Assembly (NCBI GenBank): GCA_044224905.1
Contig: JBGAJN010000002.1
Coordinates: forward strand, 1,488,001-1,552,000
Reading direction: 5' to 3'
Length of the DNA stretch: 64,000 nt
Origin: JBGAJN01 sp044224905
GTDB taxonomy: Bacteria > Verrucomicrobiota > Verrucomicrobiia > Limisphaerales > JBGAJN01
Positions 63,639 to 64,000 of this stretch are shown piece after piece. Position 1 is the stretch's first letter; the number at the start of each line of letters is the position of its first letter. Position numbers and translations under genes: made by a program. The notes beneath the pieces are model-generated. The model saw only the letters and a list, made by a program, of their open reading frames with translations, had not been told where the DNA came from and ran no database searches.

Positions 63639-64000
63639 TCAGGACTGCACGTTGACGATCTGGCCTTTGAAAATTTCCAACGCCTGTTTGATCAGCGGGT
63701 CGTTCTTGAAGTCTTCTTTGTTGAAGACCGGCGGTGGCGTGGCCTTCGCGGGTTTCTTCGGGTCGCCGCCGTTGTTGCCTGCCGAGGCGGCGGCGGGCGC
63801 GGGTTCCGGAGCGAGCGGCGCGGCCACCTTCGGCACGCGACCGGCCGGAGCTTCGGAGACGATGAACTTCACGTGCAGCTTCGGATGGCCGAGCTCGGTG
63901 AGCTTCGTTTGAAGCAACGTTTGATTCTTGGAGTTGTCCACGAGTCCGACCTTGTCCGAGAACTCGGGGTCGAAGCCGACGGTGAAAATGCCTTTCGCCA
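63639..64000 (-). CDS. dnaX: DNA polymerase III subunit gamma/tau, C-terminal part
   Basis: The frame is open to the window edge and stops at 63639, giving the C-terminal 120 residues of DnaX, the clamp-loader subunit. Visible is a small alpha/beta segment (GIFTVGFDPEFSDKVGLVDN), then KLTELGHPKLHVKFIVSEAP, an Ala/Pro-rich linker typical of tau, and a final helix KNDPLIKQALEIFKGQIVNV. The ATPase core lies outside. The call relies on the tail pattern plus the dnaX-ybaB-recR order. Confidence 0.88.
   Translation of the reverse strand, partial: AKGIFTVGFDPEFSDKVGLVDNSKNQTLLQTKLTELGHPKLHVKFIVSEAPAGRVPKVAAPLAPEPAPAAASAGNNGGDPKKPAKATPPPVFNKEDFKNDPLIKQALEIFKGQIVNVQS

Overview
The window looks like a chromosomal stretch of a Verrucomicrobiota bacterium (G+C-rich, Pedosphaera/Limisphaera-like). 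The clues are the paired DUF1501 and PSCyt1-DUF1549-DUF1553 proteins, several Tat- or Sec-exported sugar-phosphate-isomerase-like TIM barrels, a DUF1028 protein, a CruF-like carotenoid protein, scarce Shine-Dalgarno sequences, and a mostly housekeeping gene set. I see no rRNA, tRNA, CRISPR array, integrase or transposase. The taxonomic call is inference from family content, not from a marker-gene tree.

Layout. 1-3.2 kb: end of a C4-dicarboxylate symporter, fdhD, rsmI and a carotenoid-type membrane protein. 3.2-6.8 kb: three tandem CNNM/CBS (CorC/HlyC-type) membrane proteins on the minus strand. 7.1-10.6 kb: a very unusual secreted protein that joins a VgrG (type VI spike) core to a C-terminal S74 intramolecular chaperone domain, behind a Sec signal peptide. 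10.7-12.4 kb: DUF1028 protein and a Tat-exported TIM barrel. 12.5-22.8 kb: a one- and two-carbon oxidation neighbourhood (two-subunit NAD-type formate dehydrogenase, a beta-hydroxyacid dehydrogenase, a sarcosine-oxidase-like flavoenzyme, glycolate oxidase glcDEF). 22.9-31.1 kb: SNF2 helicase, MBL-fold hydrolase, rpoN, SGNH hydrolase, rsmH. 31.1-35.0 kb: an SGNH plus alpha/beta-hydrolase fusion, aroE and a prepilin peptidase with an unusual insertion. 35.3-41.2 kb: a minus-strand kdsB-pyrG-folC-prolyl oligopeptidase operon. 41.5-45.9 kb: DUF1501 and cytochrome/DUF1549/DUF1553 pair. 46-50.5 kb: yebC, rbsK, a single-domain response regulator and a divergent transketolase. 50.6-52.8 kb: a secreted LIM-like/DA1-like metallopeptidase, a 39-residue lipoprotein, yqgE and a small acidic protein. 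52.9-64 kb: glnS, polX, thiD, an exported TIM barrel, a lipid kinase, a rhomboid protease, an unrecognised protein, a HAD phosphatase, then recR-ybaB-(small zinc-ribbon protein)-dnaX, cut by the window edge.

How the genes work together. The formate dehydrogenase, FdhD, the sarcosine-oxidase-like enzyme, the reductase and glycolate oxidase would together let the cell oxidise C1 and C2 acids and methylated amines (inference from adjacency). KdsB and PyrG are linked by CTP use. RsmH and RsmI both modify 16S rRNA C1402. RecR, YbaB and DnaX form the classic replication/repair cluster. Several genes (glcD, rpoN, thiD, possibly aroE) have promoter-like -10 elements only 6-8 nt before the start codon, suggesting leaderless mRNAs. 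The strongest candidates for something new are the Sec-exported VgrG-S74 chimera and the exported LIM/DA1-like peptidase.
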